Shown here one piece after another: positions 20,838 through 22,083 of a stretch of 22,083 nt of DNA. The notes below the pieces were generated by a model. It worked only from the letters and a program-made list of their open reading frames with translations. It did not search any database and had not been told where the DNA came from. The stretch comes from Christiangramia sp. (lineage in GTDB: Bacteria > Bacteroidota > Bacteroidia > Flavobacteriales > Flavobacteriaceae): NCBI GenBank assembly GCA_024635735.1, contig JAGXII010000169.1:1-22083 (forward strand), read 5' to 3'. A program made the translations under genes and the position numbers. The first letter of the stretch is position 1. Each line of letters opens with the position of its first letter.

Positions 20838-22083
20838 CTAAAGTTTTAGCGCTCCGGTATAAACCTCACAATTTATGGAAAGTATAAATTCTGACCTGCG
20901 ATTTTTCTCATGTTCTGCTTCAGAACAGGGCACACCATTTCTGCAATTGTTAACGAGCTCTGTTTCTCCATAGCCTCTGCCAGAAATCCTGGCCGGTTCT
21001 ACTCCTTTACTCACCAGGTAATCTTTGGTAGCCTTTACCCTTTCTTCTGAAAGATGCATATTATATTTATCATCGGCACGGCTGTCTGTATGCGACCTGA
21101 TATCAATCAAAAGTGCCGGGTATTCAAGCATATATTCAACAATATAATCCAGTTCTTCAATAGCTGCCGGTTTAATTTCGGCCTTATCAAGATCAAAAAC
21201 TATTGGATCAAGTTTTAGCATTTTACCCAGGTCATCCCCTACCCTTGCCGCAAATATCTTATCCCCGAATTCGTTCTGGAATAGAATGATATTTTCTCTT
21301 CTTTTTACTTCGGCAGCATAAAAACTCCAGTTAAAGAAAGCCCTGATAGCAGCAATATTGGCTGGTCCTTCTCCTGAAAAATCATGAGATGCCTGATACA
21401 TAACAAGTCCGTTTCTAGGATCTCCAAAACCATGTCCATAAACTATAACACAGGCCGGGCCATGCGAAAGTCCAGGCACATCTGGCGCGGTCGCATCTAC
21501 AATGATCTGTTTAACTTCCGGTCTCCATACATTCGCTTTTTTTGGATAAAAAATTCGTTCCGAGCCATTGATCAATGCGGCATCGCTCTTCCCTAAATAC
21601 TGAGAAACAGGATCTGAAGCTAACCTGTGTTCGTAAGGAGGAGTTGCATACCTGTGCCGATAAAAGGGAATCAACCCGGTAGTTCTGGCACCGGCAGCAC
21701 CCGCCGAAAGAAAGTTTAGCTGAATTATCTCAGCATTCTTTGCCTCGGACGCCGGGCCATATAAATTCTCCATTTCACTACCAGCATGACATCCTGCCCA
21801 AATCGCTCCCTTAAATTTTCGATTCCAGAAATAAAGATTTTTATGGGTTTCAAATTTTGGTTCAGCATGAGGCATGATGAAAATATCATCGCAAATTCCC
21901 AGTTCAGACGGGTTTTTCCAGTTTTCAGATTTATTCCCCCCATGGGCAGAAGGCGGAATACCGGCGGCTTTAAAATAATAAAGCGCGATACTTCCGTTTT
22001 GTTTATCCAGAGTCCATTTAGGGGCCACTGAAAGTTCGGTGTAAACAGGGAGTTTTTGATCAATTTCAAGATAAGTTCCCACC
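20838..22083 (-). CDS. OmpA-family protein, C-terminal part (gene continues beyond the window)
   Basis: The frame is open to the window edge; the GTG at 22082 is not the real start, so at least 414 residues are shown and the N-terminus is missing. Residues about 288-405 (numbering from that GTG) form an OmpA-like peptidoglycan-binding domain: FDLDKAEIKPAAIEELDYIV, IRSHTDSRADDKYNMHLSEE and RISGRGYGE, ending NRRSEFIL. A region of about 285 residues precedes it: IFIMPHAEP, GAIWAGCHAGSEMENLYGP (Cys98), SAGAAGARTTGLIPFYRHRY, VIVYGHGFGDPRNGLVMYQA. This part resembles a glutamine-amidotransferase-like fold with a GCHAG nucleophile elbow, but that is speculative. The protein is probably exported and anchored to the cell wall or outer membrane. 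OmpA domain is secure. Confidence 0.85.
   Translation of the reverse strand, partial: VGTYLEIDQKLPVYTELSVAPKWTLDKQNGSIALYYFKAAGIPPSAHGGNKSENWKNPSELGICDDIFIMPHAEPKFETHKNLYFWNRKFKGAIWAGCHAGSEMENLYGPASEAKNAEIIQLNFLSAGAAGARTTGLIPFYRHRYATPPYEHRLASDPVSQYLGKSDAALINGSERIFYPKKANVWRPEVKQIIVDATAPDVPGLSHGPACVIVYGHGFGDPRNGLVMYQASHDFSGEGPANIAAIRAFFNWSFYAAEVKRRENIILFQNEFGDKIFAARVGDDLGKMLKLDPIVFDLDKAEIKPAAIEELDYIVEYMLEYPALLIDIRSHTDSRADDKYNMHLSEERVKATKDYLVSKGVEPARISGRGYGETELVNNCRNGVPCSEAEHEKNRRSEFILSINCEVYTGALKL

Overview
The window is a compact, AT-rich stretch (I judge it below 40% GC by eye) of a Bacteroidota chromosome, most likely a marine Flavobacteriaceae member close to Gramella/Christiangramia. The evidence is the gene content (a DUF4369 lipoprotein, a DUF6503-like lipoprotein, a hybrid TPR histidine kinase, an OmpA-family protein with a long novel N-terminal part), the near absence of Shine-Dalgarno sequences, and promoter elements of the Bacteroidota type (TTTG, about 18-21 bp, TAnnTTTG). 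No phage, insertion sequence or CRISPR array is visible. Most genes are housekeeping or envelope genes.

Layout. 1-3858: the end of an unidentified gene, a 67-residue membrane protein, a FabH-type ketoacyl-ACP synthase III on the minus strand, then an exported S9D (glutamyl endopeptidase type) serine peptidase whose signal-peptide exon-like start lies in a different frame from the rest of the protein (frameshift at 1555-1558). 3859-4183: gene-free, holding a REP-like inverted repeat and two hairpin terminators. 4184-6180: an ABC1/UbiB-type atypical kinase and a TetR-type regulator in one minus-strand operon. 6392-9197: htpG (Hsp90) and a lipoprotein. 9198-11447: a hybrid sensor kinase on the minus strand. 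11589-12534: a DoxX-like membrane protein and an AlkB-like dioxygenase; 12531-13313: an S1/P1 nuclease, tail to tail with them.

13433-16694 is the most system-like part: five genes joined by gaps of 1-2 bp or overlaps of 1-4 bp, coding for an SPFH/band-7 membrane protein, a two-helix membrane protein with a PH-like soluble part, an exported alpha/beta hydrolase with Asp in place of the nucleophilic Ser, a 56-residue Arc-like ribbon-helix-helix protein, and a Cof-type HAD phosphatase. This looks like one translationally coupled membrane module with its own small DNA-binding protein.

16764-18846 holds a DUF819 membrane protein and a DUF4369 lipoprotein. 18846-19053 holds tRNA-Thr(UGU) and an unusual direct duplication of its 3' end plus terminator, separated by a palindromic insert. 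19060-20769 carries an 88-residue unknown protein and the operon idi-queD-bcp (isoprenoid isomerase, 6-carboxytetrahydropterin synthase, peroxiredoxin), driven by a textbook Bacteroidota promoter. The window ends inside an OmpA-family protein. The main points for follow-up are the frameshifted peptidase, the SPFH cassette with its Asp-nucleophile hydrolase, the duplicated tRNA end, the REP-like element, and the putative stress promoter of htpG.
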